Below are positions 50,657 to 52,653 of a DNA stretch of 52,653 nucleotides, in pieces. The notes beneath the pieces were generated by a model, which searched no databases, was not told the DNA's origin, and was given only the letters and a program-made list of their open reading frames with translations. Position numbers and translations under genes: made by a program. Position 1 is the stretch's first letter; each line of letters begins with the position of its first letter. The stretch spans positions 1 through 52,653 of the forward strand of contig JAIRNH010000050.1 of assembly GCA_031258155.1 (NCBI GenBank), read 5' to 3'. The DNA is from Helicobacteraceae bacterium (GTDB lineage Bacteria > Campylobacterota > Campylobacteria > Campylobacterales > SZUA-545).

Positions 50657-52439
50657 ACTCTATTCCAACAAGTCGGACACGTTTGCCCCCGTGGACTTTG
50701 TTTCCGGGTTAAACGTTGTCGCAGCTGAAATCCGACTGCCAGAAAATCGAAACAAGGATACCCACAATCTCGGCAAGACCACGCTGGGGCGCCTTATAGA
50801 CTTCAGCTTTCTGTCAGTAAAAGATCCGCAATTCTTCCTTTTCAAACATTTTGACTTGTTCAGGGAGCTCGTCTTCTTCCTCGAAATTGAACTGAAGGAT
50901 GGTTCATTCGTCACGATTCGGCGTAGCGTAGAAGAGGCGACAAAAATTGCTTTTAAGCAGCATGAGGCAGGCCATCAGGATTTGTCGGCGTTGTCGCTCA
51001 CGGAATGGGATCATCGCGACGTTGCTTTTGAGCGCGCGCGTAAACTACTTGACGGACTGCTTGATTGGCGTGCGCTCAAACCGTGGTCATACCGCAAAAT
51101 GCTTGGCTATCTGCTACGGTCGCAGGAGGATTTTCAAGAAGTATTCCAACTGCAAAAATTTGCTTCCAAGCATGCCGACTGGAAGCCATTCCTGGCACAT
51201 CTGCTGGGCTTTGACGCCAAGCTTATTACCGACTACTACGCAAAGGAACAGGAACTGTCCAGGAAGCGGGAGACGGAACAAACCATCAAAAATGAATTGG
51301 GTGGTTCTGTTGAGGACATCAGCAAGATCGAAGGTATTCTTCTACTCAAGCGGAAAGATGCGGAAAAGAAGCAGGAGTTGCTGGATGCTTTCGACTTCCG
51401 CGTGCAAGACAAAGATTACGCCAAGCAGGTGGTTTATGAAGTAGATGAGCGCATCGCCGCACTGAACGCCGAACATTATTCATTGAGCCATAACAGGAAT
51501 AAAGCGCGGGCATCGTTACAGGAGGATCAGATACTATTCAACCCCGATGAAGCGCAGAGACTGTTTAGCGAGGTAGGCGTGTTGTTTCAGGGGCAGATCA
51601 AAAAGGATTTCCAGCAACTGATTGCCTTCAACCGAGCAATTACCGACGAGCGACGTTGCTATTTACAAGAAGAGCTTAAGGAAATCGAGGAAGAGTTGAA
51701 ACAAGTAAATGCGAAACTGAATACTTTAGGGAAACAGCGTTCGGAAATGTTATCTTTCCTGAGCGAAACGGATGTTTTCAGTAAGTACAAACAACTTTCG
51801 GATAAGATAGTGGTGCTACGCGCCGATATCGCATCGCTGGAACGCCGGCAAGGATACTTACATCGCCTGCAGAAACTGCGCGCGCAGATTCGATCTTTAA
51901 CGGAGGAACGCGACCGTTTGCGGGATCAGATCGAAGCCGATGTGGAGAGGCAGAACTCCGACCAACAAAGCCTATTTTCTACGATACGGGTTTTCTTCAG
52001 CGAGATCGTTGAGGAGGTCATCGATCGCAAAGCGTTGTTAAGCGTAGCCCCTAATCATGCAGGTCATCTGGAACTAAAAGCGGAAATTCTTGATGGATTG
52101 GGCAATGCCACTAGCGCGGACCTTGGACATACATACCGCAAGTTGCTGTGCATTGCTTTCGATATGGCTGTACTACGCGCGCGCTTGCACGAGAGGTTCC
52201 CGCGCTTCGTGTATCACGACGGGGCGTTGGAATCGTTGGATGATCGCAAGAAAGAGAATCTGCTGATGGTTGTGCGTCGTTATGCAGAACTGGGGTTACA
52301 ACCAGTCATTACGTTGATAGACTCGGATCTGCCCGCCAGAACAGAAAACGATGGCGCCGTTTTTGGATCTGATGAGATTATTTTAACTTTACATGACGAA
52401 AACGAGCATGGAAGATTGTTCAGAATGCAAGCATGGTGA
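50643..52439 (+). CDS. ABC-3C ATPase (DUF2326 family)
   Basis: This 598-residue SMC/Rad50-like ABC ATPase has its P-loop, NLGKTTL, at residues 42-48 (NxGKT form), with the adjacent helix GRLIDFSFL. Residues about 205-450 are a long coiled coil with a central break. The C-terminal DUF2326 part has SADLGHTYRKLLCIAFDMAV (signature-like helix) and Walker B with catalytic acid in FVYHDGALESLDDRK (522-533), followed by VITLIDSDLP. In this family the ATPase probably senses an invader DNA structure and licenses the nuclease; this is inference. It ends the operon. Confidence 0.85.
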   Translation: MKLSKLYSNKSDTFAPVDFVSGLNVVAAEIRLPENRNKDTHNLGKTTLGRLIDFSFLSVKDPQFFLFKHFDLFRELVFFLEIELKDGSFVTIRRSVEEATKIAFKQHEAGHQDLSALSLTEWDHRDVAFERARKLLDGLLDWRALKPWSYRKMLGYLLRSQEDFQEVFQLQKFASKHADWKPFLAHLLGFDAKLITDYYAKEQELSRKRETEQTIKNELGGSVEDISKIEGILLLKRKDAEKKQELLDAFDFRVQDKDYAKQVVYEVDERIAALNAEHYSLSHNRNKARASLQEDQILFNPDEAQRLFSEVGVLFQGQIKKDFQQLIAFNRAITDERRCYLQEELKEIEEELKQVNAKLNTLGKQRSEMLSFLSETDVFSKYKQLSDKIVVLRADIASLERRQGYLHRLQKLRAQIRSLTEERDRLRDQIEADVERQNSDQQSLFSTIRVFFSEIVEEVIDRKALLSVAPNHAGHLELKAEILDGLGNATSADLGHTYRKLLCIAFDMAVLRARLHERFPRFVYHDGALESLDDRKKENLLMVVRRYAELGLQPVITLIDSDLPARTENDGAVFGSDEIILTLHDENEHGRLFRMQAW

Positions 52440-52524
52440 TGGCGTCGTATATGTATAATTAAGCGCCGCTGTGAAGTGCGGTTCCCCATTCCGTTGGTTT
52501 TTGCGTTTTGGCGCCGCGCCGTCG

Positions 52525-52653
52525 TTATCGCTTGGCTTCCGCTTGCGCATACGCGCCGTGATACTTTGCCCGTTCAAGCGTCTCTTGCGCTTTCGCCGCG
52601 TTAGCCAGCGCTCTGCCGTCAAGCTCCTTAGTCTGCGCCGCGAGTTTCGCGAT
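52525..52653 (-). CDS. C-terminal end of an unidentified gene, cut by the window edge
   Basis: The reverse strand is open from the edge to TAA at 52525-52527 and encodes 42 residues with host-like codons, starting IAKLAAQTKELDGRALANAA and ending AQAEAKR. It is Ala/Glu/Lys-rich and probably a helix or coiled coil. The family cannot be told from this fragment. It shows that host DNA resumes within 90 bases after the island. Confidence 0.6.
   Translation of the reverse strand: MAKLAAQTKELDGRALANAAKAQETLERAKYHGAYAQAEAKR

Noticed and set aside
1-52653. tRNA, rRNA or known riboswitch genes
   Set aside because: I looked in all gaps larger than about 100 bases and saw no cloverleaf, rRNA or riboswitch core; small RNAs cannot be excluded without computation.

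Overview
The window is from a member of the Campylobacterota (epsilonproteobacteria), probably an uncultured, host-associated lineage with more GC than Campylobacter or Helicobacter. The main evidence is gene order that I recall from Campylobacter jejuni: secA next to a LolC/E-type permease; fdxA-ndk-DUF177-rpmF-plsX-fabH; a TPR protein-rnhA-rnc-aroC; ksgA-rnj beside a nucleosidase-like gene and rlmN; and ftsK beside a large flgL. RNase J with a long basic N-terminal extension also fits. The core genome is full of GATCG-containing words, above all the octamer GCGATCGC (the HIP1 word known from cyanobacteria).

Layout. 1-1012: edge of an unknown gene, a C19 tract, and a membrane protein gene broken by a stop codon and a frameshift. 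1013-14951: SulP transporter, AI-2E-family transporter, a large TPR protein, an operon of SH3 protein + M48 lipoprotein peptidase + CHASE2 adenylate cyclase, then secA with a lipoprotein-release permease, and pyrC. 15017-18012: a Fur-box-led five-gene operon (HMA-like protein, three tiny membrane proteins, a P1B-type ATPase with a non-canonical S-C-A motif), which I read as a ferrosome (fez-like) iron-storage cluster. 18016-20476: an AT-rich accessory patch with a 125-bp direct repeat, a truncated peptidase E, a DUF2269-like membrane protein, a TIGR04076 protein and a cold-shock-domain fragment. 20461-26772: galU, two parS-like palindromes, rlmN, a nucleosidase-like gene, hisF, and divergently rsmA-rnj.

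26773-27807 is a gene-poor gap with a REP-like palindrome and one orphan type I-C-like CRISPR repeat. 27808-39124 holds fatty-acid/phospholipid, ribosomal, nucleotide, SAM, chorismate and RNA-processing genes, proC and a type II secretion/pseudopilin operon. 39716-48336 holds ftsK, flgL, an outer-membrane porin, a four-heme cytochrome, argB, cutA and a second TPR protein with 102-bp DNA repeats. 49459-52439 is a foreign-looking operon encoding a three-component ABC (ABC-3C) conflict system: Mrr-like nuclease with C-terminal module, small middle component and DUF2326 ATPase. It contains no GCGATCGC, unlike the host DNA. Host-like coding sequence resumes at the right edge.

The two most interesting systems are the putative Fur-controlled ferrosome operon and the ABC-3C island. 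The parS-like pair and the HIP1-like word usage are the most interesting non-coding signals. All identifications are by eye; no database or structure search was run.
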